The notes under the pieces were generated by a model. The model worked only from the letters and a program-made list of their open reading frames with translations. It ran no database searches and was not told where the DNA came from. A program made the translations under genes and the position numbers. Shown piece by piece: positions 1-7,439 of a DNA stretch of 53,334 nucleotides (its first letter is position 1; every line of letters begins with the position of its first letter). This DNA comes from a virus: positions 1 to 53,334 of IMG/VR virus record IMGVR_UViG_3300010399_000010; one strand, written 5' to 3'.

Positions 1-123
1 AAGGAGCGGCTCGACGCGCTGGAAGAACGGGCGCGCACCGTCGGCGGCCCGTCGTGAGCAACGGCACCAACGCCTACGTTGACGATCTGCGCGGCGCCCT
101 CACGCGACGGATCGCGCGGCTGG
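1..123. repeat. Direct terminal repeat, left copy
   Basis: Bases 1-123 are identical to 53212-53334. The repeat cuts through the junction of two overlapping genes that read on without a break when the ends are joined. This is what a circular assembly, or a circularly permuted phage genome, gives. It is therefore more likely a closing overlap than a true short terminal repeat, although the sequence alone cannot separate the two. Confidence 0.9.
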
Positions 124-470
124 AAGTGCGAGCAGCGGAATACGGGATCGACGTGCCGCCGCATGTCCTGGAGGATCTGGAGCAGGCGCGGGCATCCCTG
201 GCCAAGATCGACACCATCCCGCCGTCCCACCACGAGCGACTGATCATGGTGGCGGTCCTGGACCTGATCAGCCAGGTGGCGGGGGTCAAGCGCGAGCTGG
301 AAGAGGGGCACAAGCGCGATGCATCCGATCGGGTGCTGCGGCAGCAGGAAACCGACGCCTACCGCGCGCATATCGAGTCCCGGCTGATGTACGTCTGGCC
401 GGCCGTAGCGGCGAACGCGAGCGCGCTGCTGCTGCTCATGTGGCTCGTCGGCCGGCGGACCCGGCTGTGA
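54..470 (+). CDS. Predicted membrane-anchored protein of the lysis region
   Basis: A 138-residue protein that starts with GTG. The GTGA overlaps the stop of the gene that ends the circle (52942-53268), so the two are translationally coupled across the contig join. Residues 1-110 are charged and helical, with a possible coiled coil around the LEEGHKRDASDRV stretch. The C-terminus carries one hydrophobic segment (about residues 115-134) followed by Arg residues, so it is probably a C-terminal membrane anchor. It lies between the endolysin and two holin-like genes, so a role in lysis (pinholin- or spanin-like) is possible. No family is recognised and the function is unknown. Confidence 0.8.
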   Translation: MSNGTNAYVDDLRGALTRRIARLEVRAAEYGIDVPPHVLEDLEQARASLAKIDTIPPSHHERLIMVAVLDLISQVAGVKRELEEGHKRDASDRVLRQQETDAYRAHIESRLMYVWPAVAANASALLLLMWLVGRRTRL

Positions 471-556
471 GCCGAGAGCAGACCATCCTACTCTTCCTGG
501 TCGTCGGCCTGCTGCTTTTTAGTCTGGTGATCGTCGCCATCCGCCGGCGGAAGTGA
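467..556 (+). CDS. 29-residue membrane microprotein
   Basis: A very short gene starting with GTG inside a GTGA overlap with the stop of the gene before it. It encodes about 4 polar residues, a single hydrophobic segment of about 20 residues rich in Leu and Val, and a basic tail (IRRRK). This is the layout of a one-pass membrane peptide with a positive-inside C-terminus. The tight overlap, the absence of an alternative gene in this gap and the location in the lysis region support it as real. Function unknown; a small holin or anti-holin is a guess. Confidence 0.6.
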   Translation: MSREQTILLFLVVGLLLFSLVIVAIRRRK

Positions 557-563
557 GGATGCT

Positions 564-812
564 ATGACTGGCGTGCGGAAGGGAACCGAATCACCAGCGC
601 GCAGGCGGGTGCGGGCGGCCTTCGAGGCCCACGGCACACTGACCCAGAAGCAACTCCGCGCGGTCCTGGGCAACACGGACAAACCGGAGACGCTCGACTA
701 TCACGTGCGGCGACTGGTCCAGGCGGGCGCCCTGATCGTCACACGCGACGCCTGGAAGGTCAGGGACGGCTCGCAGTTGCGGTATACGCTGGCGCGAAAG
801 AGGGTTCGATGA
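564..812 (+). CDS. Small winged-helix-like protein
   Basis: An 82-residue basic protein. Residues 12-70 read as a winged helix: a first helix around RRRVRAAFEAHG, a turn-helix containing LTQKQLRAVLG, a recognition-type helix DYHVRRLVQAG, and a wing rich in aromatic and basic residues. It lies between two membrane protein genes and overlaps the next by ATGA. A DNA-binding role is inferred from the fold only; it could be a late regulator or may help packaging. I do not recognise a named family. Confidence 0.78.
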   Translation: MTGVRKGTESPARRRVRAAFEAHGTLTQKQLRAVLGNTDKPETLDYHVRRLVQAGALIVTRDAWKVRDGSQLRYTLARKRVR

Positions 813-1294
813 GGCTTACAAACTCCACGCCCCGCACCCCATTGCCGATCTCGGTCGTGCTGATCGGTGCGATTACGACCCTGGCAGTCGTGACGGTCGC
901 GGCGATGGTGGTGACCTCGGTCCTGCTGCCCGACAATCCCGCACTGGCCGAGCGGATCATTGTGTACGTCGGCGGGATTACCGCAGGACTCATGCTCCTG
1001 TTGCGTTCAGCCCAGAACGCCATCGGCCTCTATCAGGTCCATGTTGATCTCAACTCGCGCCTGACGGCCTTTATGGCTGCGCAGGCAGAGCAGGAGCGCG
1101 CGAAGGGTGTACTGGAGGGCACGGCGCTCTCCGCGCAAGGGCAGCAGGACGCGATCGTCGCAACCGCGGTTGAGGCGGCGCGCGTCGCCCGCCAGGCCGC
1201 TGAAACAGCAACAGCGGCAGCCAGCGCAGTTGCGCAGGTGGCGGCTGATGCCGCTGCCGCGTTGGCTGCCGCACATGAAAGAGCAAATCAATGA
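809..1294 (+). CDS. Two-TM membrane protein with Ala-rich coiled coil, holin-like
   Basis: A 161-residue protein with two hydrophobic segments (about residues 13-40 and 49-66) followed by a long Ala/Gln/Glu-rich helix that is probably a coiled coil (residues 85-160). It starts in an ATGA overlap and its stop overlaps the next gene by ATGA. Two N-terminal TM helices with a long soluble tail suit a holin-like or lysis accessory protein, and its neighbours (a smaller two-TM protein, the endolysin upstream) agree with this. Assignment to holins is by context, not by a recognised family. Confidence 0.78.
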   Translation: MRLTNSTPRTPLPISVVLIGAITTLAVVTVAAMVVTSVLLPDNPALAERIIVYVGGITAGLMLLLRSAQNAIGLYQVHVDLNSRLTAFMAAQAEQERAKGVLEGTALSAQGQQDAIVATAVEAARVARQAAETATAAASAVAQVAADAAAALAAAHERANQ

Positions 1295-1530
1295 CACCAG
1301 CTTCTGCATTTCCTTTGCGCAAAGTCAGCTTTTCAACGATCGCCGGCCTGCTGTCCGCTCTGGTTTTCTGGGCGCTCCGGCGCTATGCGGGCGTTGAGAT
1401 CGACCAGGAGGGCGCGGTGCTGATCACGGCGCTTATCTCTGGGCTGGTCGGGTACCTCACCCCTCTGGCGCCCGGCGAGGTCGTCACGAAGCTCACGAAG
1501 GCGGGGCGGGCGCATCATGGCGGGGGGTGA
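1291..1530 (+). CDS. Putative holin
   Basis: A 79-residue protein with two hydrophobic stretches (about residues 15-33 and 42-60) separated by a short acidic turn (VEIDQEG), and a basic C-terminus. Size, topology and position next to the endolysin group and directly before the terminase fit a small phage holin, which would open the inner membrane at the end of infection. It overlaps the small terminase start by 14 bp. The family is not certain; the larger gene before it is the alternative holin. Confidence 0.72.
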   Translation: MTPASAFPLRKVSFSTIAGLLSALVFWALRRYAGVEIDQEGAVLITALISGLVGYLTPLAPGEVVTKLTKAGRAHHGGG

Positions 1531-2170
1531 GCCTGAAAAGAAGCTCACCAATCGCGAGCGCGCCTTTGTCGAGCACTACCTGACCGGCAGAGCGCGCTGG
1601 AACGGCGCGGCGGCGGCGCGGGCGGCGGGCTACTCCACGAAGACCGCGAAGGAGCAGGCCTCTCGGCTGTTAACAAAAGTTAACGTTCAGGCGGCGATCG
1701 AGGCCCGCCTGGCCGAACTGAAGATGGGCGCCGATCAGGTGCTCGTGCTGTTGAGTGAACAGGCTGGCGGCTCCCTGGAAGACTTTCTTCGGATCGAGCG
1801 CGTGAGCTACCACCCGCGCCAAGCGGTCCCGTGCCCAACACCGGAAGATCCCAAGGCAGTTGAGTGGGTGGAGGACCCACTCCCCGTTGAGCGCCTGATC
1901 GTTGCGCTCGATTGGGAGCAGGCCCGCGATCGGGGCAAGCTCCACCTGCTCAAGGAAGTCAAATGGAATCAGTGGGGCGAGCCAGAGATCAAGGCGTACA
2001 GTTCACAGGCCGCCTTAGCGCTCCTCGCCAAGCATCACGGGTTGCTCGTCGAGCGCCACGAACACACCGGCAAGGACGGCGCACCAATCGAGATAGCGGA
2101 TGCTCGCGACCGACTCCTTAACAAGCTTACGCGCCGTGCTGCCGACGCTGAAACAGGCGGAATTGACTGA
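1517..2170 (+). CDS. terS: Terminase small subunit
   Basis: A 217-residue protein that recognises phage DNA and hands it to the large subunit. Residues 10-65 hold the typical small-subunit helix-turn-helix: LTNRERAFVEHYL, then AAARAAGYS and KEQASRLL, followed by the NVQAAIEARL helix. This matches the Terminase_2 type. The C-terminal part (from about residue 75) is a mixed oligomerisation region. The 3' end overlaps the large subunit gene by 71 bp in another frame, a common terS/terL arrangement. Confidence 0.92.
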   Translation: MAGGEPEKKLTNRERAFVEHYLTGRARWNGAAAARAAGYSTKTAKEQASRLLTKVNVQAAIEARLAELKMGADQVLVLLSEQAGGSLEDFLRIERVSYHPRQAVPCPTPEDPKAVEWVEDPLPVERLIVALDWEQARDRGKLHLLKEVKWNQWGEPEIKAYSSQAALALLAKHHGLLVERHEHTGKDGAPIEIADARDRLLNKLTRRAADAETGGID

Positions 2171-3488
2171 CCTCCTGGCGGATCTGGATGAGCGAACGGC
2201 ACTTACACTGCTCTACGACTGGCCACTCTGGGCCAGGGAGGAGCAACTGCCACCGCCTGGCGCCTGGTACATCTGGCTGATACTCGCGGGGCGCGGCTGG
2301 GGCAAGACCAGGACCGGCGCGGAGTTTGTCCGCTGGCGAGTGGAGACGGGTCGGGCGCACCGGATCGCCCTCATCGGGCAGACCGCTGCCGATGTGCGCG
2401 ATGTCCTGGTCGAAGGCGATTCGGGACTGCTGGCCGTCTGCCCAGCCTGGAATCGGCCCAAGTACGAACCATCAAAGCGCCGCCTGACCTGGCCGGATGG
2501 ACAGATCGCTACCACGTTCAGCGGAGATGCACCGGATCAGCTGCGCGGGCCGCAGCACGATACGGTCTGGGCCGATGAGCTGGCGAAGTGGCGCTATCCG
2601 CAAGAGGCGTGGGATAACACGGAAATGGGGCTCCGCTCGAGCAACGACCCGCGCGCGGTCGTCACGACCACGCCTCGCCCGATCCCGCTCATTCTGGCGC
2701 TCAGAGACGATCCGCAAACGGTGCGACCGACCAAAAATCTATCAACACAGCTCAATCGGGCAAATGTCTCTGAGCGGTTTATTCAGCGGGTCATCCACAA
2801 GTACGCTGGCACGCGCCTGGGCCGCCAGGAGCTGGACGCGGAGATTCTCGACGATGTACCGGGCGCGCTCTGGACCCGGAGTCTGATCGAGGCGTCGCGG
2901 GTGCGGGTAGCACCGTTGCTTACGCGGATCGTCGTTGGAGTCGACCCGCCCGGATCGGCGGATGGCGCGGAGTGCGGGATCGTGGTGAGCGGCAAGGACG
3001 CGAGCGAGCATGGCTACATCCTGGCCGACTACTCGCTCCAGGGGTCGCCGGCGGAGTGGGCAGCACAGGTGATTACGGCCTACATCCGCGAGAAAGCCGA
3101 CAAGATCGTCGCGGAGAAGAATAACGGCGGAGATATGGTCGCGCATGTGATTCGCCAGGCGACGGCGGATGTGGGTGGCATCACGATCCGGGGCGCGAAC
3201 CTTCCGGTCGAACTGGTGTGGGCCAGCCGGGGGAAGCAGACTCGCGCGGAACCGATCGCGCTCCTGTGGGAGCAGAAGCCCCCACGTGCGCACTACGTCG
3301 GGGCGCACCCGGAACTGGAAGATCAATGTTGCACCTGGGTACCGGGGGAGGACAGCCCCGATCGGATGGATGCCAAAGTTTGGGCCATGACCGAGTTGTT
3401 CCCGAATGAGGAAGCAGTCAGCGGAGCGGCCGCCGTGGGCGGCCAACGCCCCGCGCTCGCACGGGCAACTCAGCAACGGAGGCGGTGA
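2100..3488 (+). CDS. terL: Terminase large subunit (ATPase and nuclease)
   Basis: A 462-residue packaging motor. The ATPase domain shows a Walker A motif AGRGWGKT (residues 63-70), a Walker B strand with catalytic Glu, VWADE (156-160), and a coupling motif TTTPRP near 189-194. The C-terminal RNase H-like nuclease domain begins with VVGVDPPGS, with Asp282 as the first metal ligand, and ends with a conserved DRMDA segment. The type resembles Terminase_6/Terminase_6C. The start ATG at 2100 lies within terS and has only a weak ribosome site; a GTG at 2136 is the alternative. Its stop overlaps the next small gene. Confidence 0.96.
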   Translation: MLATDSLTSLRAVLPTLKQAELTDLLADLDERTALTLLYDWPLWAREEQLPPPGAWYIWLILAGRGWGKTRTGAEFVRWRVETGRAHRIALIGQTAADVRDVLVEGDSGLLAVCPAWNRPKYEPSKRRLTWPDGQIATTFSGDAPDQLRGPQHDTVWADELAKWRYPQEAWDNTEMGLRSSNDPRAVVTTTPRPIPLILALRDDPQTVRPTKNLSTQLNRANVSERFIQRVIHKYAGTRLGRQELDAEILDDVPGALWTRSLIEASRVRVAPLLTRIVVGVDPPGSADGAECGIVVSGKDASEHGYILADYSLQGSPAEWAAQVITAYIREKADKIVAEKNNGGDMVAHVIRQATADVGGITIRGANLPVELVWASRGKQTRAEPIALLWEQKPPRAHYVGAHPELEDQCCTWVPGEDSPDRMDAKVWAMTELFPNEEAVSGAAAVGGQRPALARATQQRRR

Positions 3489-3706
3489 TGATCGAGCAAC
3501 CCGAACAAACAACCATGTACGATCCCCAACTCCGTCGCACGCTCATGCAGGCGGCAACGTCGCTCAATCGGGCAATCGAGGCGCCAGGAATCGATATGCA
3601 ACTCCAGCGGGCGCTCATCCATGCGGCGGGCGCGCTCGATCGGCGGCTCGGTCGGGGAGTGGCACTGCCGAACCGCGTCATGCGCCGGCAGAAGCGCGGC
3701 CCCTAG
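3485..3706 (+). CDS. Small helical protein after terminase
   Basis: A 73-residue protein. It starts with GTG at 3485 in a GTGA overlap with the terminase stop, or with ATG at 3488. It is all-helical, with two related halves containing RRTLMQAATSLNRAIE and QRALIHAAGALDRRL, which suggests a small internal duplication. Function unknown. It is the last gene before the structured RNA locus. Confidence 0.7.
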   Translation: MMIEQPEQTTMYDPQLRRTLMQAATSLNRAIEAPGIDMQLQRALIHAAGALDRRLGRGVALPNRVMRRQKRGP

Positions 3707-3712
3707 CGGACG

Positions 3713-3732
3713 TTGACAGAACGTGCTAGAAT
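3713..3732 (+). promoter_or_regulatory. Candidate promoter of the RNA locus
   Basis: A TTGACA box (3713-3718) is followed by an extended -10, TGCTAGAAT (-10 hexamer TAGAAT at 3727-3732). The two boxes are only 8 bp apart, so the -10 would have to work mainly through the extended TG motif. A start about 7 bases later (near 3739) would fall exactly at the base of the first hairpin of the RNA, which supports the call. Confidence 0.4.
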
Positions 3733-3737
3733 AGGTG

Positions 3738-4000
3738 TGCTGATGTCGCGCAGAGCCGCGAGTGACGCGCGAGTAACGCATCAGCAGACAGGCGTGGGTG
3801 ACGCTGGCGCGGATGGTTTGAATAGTGTGAGCTATTCGCGCCGGCGCCGCAACCGATGCGCTCCTCCTGGGGAGATCGGGGGCTCATAACCCTTGATGGG
3901 CGGGTTCAATTCCTGCGAGCGCTACCAATGCCCACATTTTAACTCTTGGGTGGCGGCCCTAGTTTCCTGGCCGGTCAGGGTTGCGACGAAGCCGCCATCG
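3738..4000 (+). ncRNA. Structured noncoding RNA locus between terL and portal
   Basis: This gap between terL and portal has no convincing gene and folds densely. Hairpin A: TGCTGATG (3738-3745) pairs with CATCAGCA (3779-3786), and TCGCGC (3746-3751) pairs with GCGCGA (3767-3772) inside it. Hairpin B: GGCGC/GCGCC (3806-3810, 3838-3842) around GAATAG/CTATTC (3820-3825, 3832-3837). Then comes a tRNA-like module ending in CCA (3857-3927). Hairpin C: a 9-bp stem GGTGGCGGC/GCCGCCATC (3949-3957, 3991-3999). A terminator-like hairpin follows at 4040-4078. I recognise no known RNA family; a packaging RNA, a regulatory RNA or a degraded tRNA region are all open. Confidence 0.4.
3857..3927 (+). tRNA. 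tRNA-like element, anticodon CAU, atypical D arm
   Basis: The 3' two-thirds are canonical. The anticodon stem is GGGGG/CCCTT with loop CTCATAA (anticodon CAU at 3885-3887, U33, A37), the variable loop is GATGG, the T arm is GCGGG-TTCAATT-CCTGC, and the acceptor strand is GAGCGCT followed by A and an encoded CCA. The 5' acceptor strand would be TGCGCTC (6 of 7 pairs, first pair T-T). The D arm is too short: only a CTCC/GGAG hairpin with 3-6 loop bases and no GG for T-loop contact. It may be a reduced phage tRNA-Met/Ile, a decayed gene, or a tRNA mimic within the larger RNA. Confidence 0.42.
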
Positions 4001-4039
4001 AACAACTGAAGATCATCAGCGCCCCCGCTGAATAAGCTG

Positions 4040-4078
4040 CGGCGAGTTGCACCCCTCTGGGGTCGGCTCGCCGTTTTT
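4040..4078 (+). terminator. Terminator-like hairpin before the portal gene
   Basis: CGGCGAG (4040-4046) pairs with CTCGCCG (4067-4073), with an inner ACCCC/GGGGT stem, and TTTTT follows at 4074-4078. It looks like an intrinsic terminator for the RNA locus. It ends only 8 bases before the portal ATG, so any transcript for the portal must read through it, since no promoter fits in between. Confidence 0.65.
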
Positions 4079-4085
4079 GTATCCT

Positions 4086-5465
4086 ATGACCGATACGGCC
4101 ACAACCGAGAACGGCAAGGCCACGGCCCGCGACCGCGAGTATGTGGTTGGCGGCGGCTACTGGTGGTACCGCGGCCAGCAGTCGCGCGCCCTAGCCCTTC
4201 CCTGGGCGATCGACGACCTCACCCAGGACTTCGGCCCCGACCTCTACGAGCGGATGCTTGACGACAGCCAGGTGGCGGCGTGCGACATCCTGATGCGGGC
4301 TGCCATCCTTGAGGATGGGGTGACGCTCTCGCCGGCCGTGGACGAGGTGGGCGCGGACGGGTACGACCAGGCGGTGGAGTTGGTCGCGTTCTGCAATCCC
4401 GTGCTTGAGGACCTCGAAACCGCGCTTGACGATGTGTTGTGGGACATGCTGGGCAGCATGGCGCTGGGCAACCGAGTGGCGGAAATTACCTATCACCCCT
4501 TCGACCGCTCGCCGCTCCCTGGTCGGGCCGTGCTGCGCAGTCTCACCGTCAAGCCGCGCGAGTCGCTGGCCTTCGTCGTCGATAGCGCCATGCGCACGAT
4601 CGGCTTCCTCGGTCGCCAGCAGGGCGGGCCGATGGTCGCGACGGGCCAGCTCGTGGACGTGGCCACGGATACGCGGTTCATCGAGCGCCAGAAGTTCATG
4701 GTGGCGACGTGCCGCCCGGTCAACAACGACCCGCGCGGGTCATCCGACCTACGGCCCGCCTACTGGCCATGGTGGCTGAAGCAGCAGACCTGGCAAGAGT
4801 TCCTGAAGTACCTGGCGCAGTTCGCGAGCGCGATCGTCGTCGGCACGACCGCGCCGGGCGCGAGAGACGAGATCGACCCCGCGACCGGGCAGACCCTGAC
4901 CGCCCCCCAGGCCCTGCTCAAACAACTGATCGCGCTCGCGAACGGATCGGCAATCGCGGTACCACACGACACGCTGATCGATCTGCTCTTCAGTCAGGGC
5001 GAAGGCCAGGCGTTTATCAATGCGTTTGCGCTCTATGACGCGCAGATCAGGATGGCAATCACGACCCAGACGCTCGCGACGGGCGAAGGCGAGTACGCCA
5101 GCCGCGCGCAGGCGGGGGTCCACCAGGACGCACTGGACACGTTGCTCCGCCAGGCCAAGCGCGCGATCTGCCGGATGTTGCGGCGCGATGTGCTACGCAA
5201 CCTCGTGCGCTACAACTACGGCGACAAACTCGCGAGTCTCACCCCGCTGGTTAGTCTGGGCGATGTGCAGGCCGAAGACGCGGCGAAGCTGATCACCGCG
5301 TTCGCACTCGCGGGCTGGACCCTCCACCCCAGTCAACTGACGGCGGTTGACCGGCGAGTCAACGTGCCGCCGCGCGTGCTGACCGATGAGCCGGCGCCAG
5401 CGCCGGAGGATGGGCAGCAGCAAGGCGGGCAAGATCCACTCGTTGAGGAAGATGGCAATGGATGA
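4086..5465 (+). CDS. Portal protein
   Basis: A 459-residue protein expected to form the dodecameric ring through which DNA enters the head. The stretch DLYERMLDDSQVAACDILMRAAIL near the N-terminus, the central MLGSMALGNRVAEI segment and the C-terminal membrane-like helix bundle fit a DUF935 (Mu gp29-like) portal. The position between terminase and the S49 capsid protease agrees. ATG 4086 is chosen because an upstream in-frame TTG (4047) would start inside the terminator hairpin. There is no clear Shine-Dalgarno before ATG 4086, which is odd for a strongly expressed late gene. Confidence 0.9.
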   Translation: MTDTATTENGKATARDREYVVGGGYWWYRGQQSRALALPWAIDDLTQDFGPDLYERMLDDSQVAACDILMRAAILEDGVTLSPAVDEVGADGYDQAVELVAFCNPVLEDLETALDDVLWDMLGSMALGNRVAEITYHPFDRSPLPGRAVLRSLTVKPRESLAFVVDSAMRTIGFLGRQQGGPMVATGQLVDVATDTRFIERQKFMVATCRPVNNDPRGSSDLRPAYWPWWLKQQTWQEFLKYLAQFASAIVVGTTAPGARDEIDPATGQTLTAPQALLKQLIALANGSAIAVPHDTLIDLLFSQGEGQAFINAFALYDAQIRMAITTQTLATGEGEYASRAQAGVHQDALDTLLRQAKRAICRMLRRDVLRNLVRYNYGDKLASLTPLVSLGDVQAEDAAKLITAFALAGWTLHPSQLTAVDRRVNVPPRVLTDEPAPAPEDGQQQGGQDPLVEEDGNG

Positions 5466-5772
5466 GAAACAATGGGTTGTCAACCGAAACGGGCAACATC
5501 TCGTTGCTGTTCAGCACGGGTGCGGCGTGGGCGATGCGCCAGTCAACTGCTATGTGGACGAGCACCACAACTGGACGTGTCCAAATTGCGGCGCGACCTA
5601 CGGGGCGGCGTTCCCACTCCAGGAATGGCAGTCACTTCTGAATCTTGTGGGGGCAATTGAGCGAATGAACGCGGAGATATCTCATATGTCCCCCGATGAA
5701 CAACGTACATTTGAGCGTTCGTTATTTTACGAAATCCCTCGTCCGGGGGCTAAAGACGAACAAGGAGGGTGA
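5458..5772 (+). CDS. Small zinc-ribbon-like protein
   Basis: A 104-residue protein in another frame that overlaps the portal end by 8 bp. The start at 5458 is chosen because GAGG lies about 9 bases upstream; the in-frame ATG at 5452 is an alternative. It has Cys residues at HGCG and NCY followed by a CPNC knuckle, so a small zinc ribbon is plausible, and then a helical, acidic C-terminal half. Codon use is less GC-rich than its neighbours, as is the next gene, which hints at a late insertion into the head operon. Function unknown. Confidence 0.78.
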   Translation: MDEKQWVVNRNGQHLVAVQHGCGVGDAPVNCYVDEHHNWTCPNCGATYGAAFPLQEWQSLLNLVGAIERMNAEISHMSPDEQRTFERSLFYEIPRPGAKDEQGG

Positions 5773-5776
5773 GTCG

Positions 5777-5980
5777 ATGTTTCAGTGGGGTGACATGCCT
5801 GGAGTCCAGATAGATCCCGAACAAATTCGCCTCAATCTTGCGTTGTTTCGCGCTCAACTGACCGAGCGGGAACGAGTGGCATTTGATGAGGTGTTTGAGC
5901 GCGAGAAGACAAGGTTTCGTGAGTGGTTTGATGGCTTCCTTCAGTCGGAACTAGCGGCACTTGGTTCGATCGAACCATGA
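5777..5980 (+). CDS. Small acidic helical protein
   Basis: A 67-residue protein. The start ATG 5777 follows a near-perfect AAGGAGG ribosome site. It begins MFQWGDMPGVQIDPEQ and is then a charged helix (RAQLTERERVAFDEVFEREK), with a little aromatic content at the end. It overlaps the protease gene start by ATGA. It is small, acidic and between portal and protease, so a minor head or assembly factor is possible; no family is recognised. Confidence 0.78.
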   Translation: MFQWGDMPGVQIDPEQIRLNLALFRAQLTERERVAFDEVFEREKTRFREWFDGFLQSELAALGSIEP

Positions 5981-7431
5981 CAGGCGATCTGTACCATCTT
6001 GCGCTGTCTGTTCCCTGGTGCATCACATCCGAGGCGCTGGAGGCCATGCTCTCGATCGCCAGTCGTGAGCCGCTCCCAGACGATGAGATCGCGCGCCGGA
6101 TGCACGGCCCTACCGCGCTGGCAGCCAGGGGCGGCAAGCGCCGAGAGGACAGCGGGCGGATGACCATGCGGGGCTCCGTCGCGCACATCCCGATCGACGG
6201 GCCGATCTACCGCTACGCCGATATGTTCACCGCGGTATCGGGCGGCGTCACGACCGACAGTCTCATGCGCGATTTGAATCTGGCGCTTGACGATGCCGCC
6301 GTCGCCGCGCTCCTGTTCGCGATTGACAGCCCTGGCGGCGAGTCGACCGGCATTAACGAACTCAGCGACGCGATCTATGCCGCACGCGGGCGGAAGCCGA
6401 TCGCGGCCTACGTGGAGGGCTATGGCGCCAGCGCGGCCTATTGGATCGCCAGTGCGTGCGACTCGATCGTGGTGGACGATGGCGCCATGCTCGGCTCGAT
6501 CGGGACCGTGATCGGCGTGCCGGACCCGACCCGGCGCCCCAGTTACCGGATCGAGTTCGTGTCCTCACAATCACCCAAGAAACGCCCCGACCCGACCACC
6601 GACGCCGGGCGGGCGGAGTTCCAGCGGATTGCGGACGAGCTGACCGAGGTGTTTATCGCGAAGGTGGCCCGCAACCGCGCCCTTGACCCGCGCCAGATTC
6701 TCGCGGTCGAAGGCGGGCTGCTGATCGGTCAGGCGGCGGTTGCGGCGGGGCTGGCGGATACGGTCGGGGCGGAAGAGGGCGCGATCCGTATGTTGATGAG
6801 CGGAGCGCTCACCATGCCGAATCTGCGCACGACGCGCACGTTTGCTCTATCAGGCGCGCCCGTGCGCGCGACACAGGAGGGGTTTACTATGCCGCCAATT
6901 GATTCCAAGGGGTTTTGGTCTGGCTTCTGGGGCGGAGCGAAGGATGCGGGGATTGTTCCAGAGGCGACTGCTGAGGTCGTGCCGCCCGCGCAAGCTGTCA
7001 CCCCGTCCGTACCGACCACGCCCGATCCCCGCGCCGAGCAGATCGCCGCCGAGAACGCCGAGTTGCGTAAGCAACTGGCGCGGGTGAAAGCCGAACAGAT
7101 CCAGAAGGATGCGCAGACCTTCGCATCAGCCGAACTCGGTGCCGCCCGCGCCTACCCCGCTGAGCAGGCGGCGATCGTCGCCCTCTACAGCCGGCTCGCG
7201 GAAGTGGACGCGAGCCATCCGCGCGACGACGGGCAGCCGAGTTGCGTGGCGCTGCTGGAGGCCGCCTATCGCGCGCGACCCGCCAGCAGCATGCCGCGCG
7301 ATCTTTTGGGCGCCAGTCCGCAGGGGGTCGCGCTCACCAACGCCGCGCCGAAGGATGAGGAACTGGCGAAGGTACGGGCGGACGCGGAGGCGTTCGCCGC
7401 GCGGCAGAACGGCAGCAGCAAGAAGCGGTAG
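5977..7431 (+). CDS. S49 (SppA-like) capsid protease with scaffold domain
   Basis: A 484-residue protein like lambda gpC. The N-terminal S49 protease domain (about residues 60-280) has IPIDGPI, the oxyanion segment FAIDSPGG (residues 114-121), the nucleophile Ser152 in EGYGASAAYW, and a candidate catalytic Lys at 201/202 in SQSPKKRPD. From about residue 300 it becomes an Ala/Glu-rich coiled coil (AEQIAAENAELRKQLARVKA) typical of scaffolds. The full-length protein would be built into the prohead, cleave the scaffold and itself, and leave. A separate start inside the gene yields the scaffold alone (next entry). Confidence 0.93.
   Translation: MTGDLYHLALSVPWCITSEALEAMLSIASREPLPDDEIARRMHGPTALAARGGKRREDSGRMTMRGSVAHIPIDGPIYRYADMFTAVSGGVTTDSLMRDLNLALDDAAVAALLFAIDSPGGESTGINELSDAIYAARGRKPIAAYVEGYGASAAYWIASACDSIVVDDGAMLGSIGTVIGVPDPTRRPSYRIEFVSSQSPKKRPDPTTDAGRAEFQRIADELTEVFIAKVARNRALDPRQILAVEGGLLIGQAAVAAGLADTVGAEEGAIRMLMSGALTMPNLRTTRTFALSGAPVRATQEGFTMPPIDSKGFWSGFWGGAKDAGIVPEATAEVVPPAQAVTPSVPTTPDPRAEQIAAENAELRKQLARVKAEQIQKDAQTFASAELGAARAYPAEQAAIVALYSRLAEVDASHPRDDGQPSCVALLEAAYRARPASSMPRDLLGASPQGVALTNAAPKDEELAKVRADAEAFAARQNGSSKKR
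6889..7431 (+). CDS. Nested in-frame scaffold protein (lambda Nu3-like)
   Basis: Within the protease gene and in the same frame, ATG 6889 (codon 305) is preceded by a strong AGGAGGGG ribosome site at 6876-6883. That predicts a separate 180-residue product that starts MPPIDSKGFWSG, has a coiled coil (about residues 45-75) and ends in a basic KKR tail. This is the layout of lambda C/Nu3, where the scaffold is the C-terminal part of the protease read from its own start. The ribosome site and coiled coil are seen; expression is inferred. Confidence 0.75.
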   Translation: MPPIDSKGFWSGFWGGAKDAGIVPEATAEVVPPAQAVTPSVPTTPDPRAEQIAAENAELRKQLARVKAEQIQKDAQTFASAELGAARAYPAEQAAIVALYSRLAEVDASHPRDDGQPSCVALLEAAYRARPASSMPRDLLGASPQGVALTNAAPKDEELAKVRADAEAFAARQNGSSKKR

Positions 7432-7439
7432 CGCGCACA

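Noticed and set aside
3738-3927. tmRNA
   Set aside because: The module has a full anticodon arm with CAU, and I find no tag-peptide frame ending in ALAA or the usual tmRNA pseudoknot order.
3946-4035. 29-codon open frame starting with TTG within the RNA locus
   Set aside because: No ribosome site, and it contains the 9-bp stem; an open frame of this length is expected by chance in GC-rich DNA.
4047-4085. TTG start for the portal gene
   Set aside because: It would begin inside the terminator-like hairpin and add 13 residues that do not look like portal sequence; ATG 4086 was preferred.
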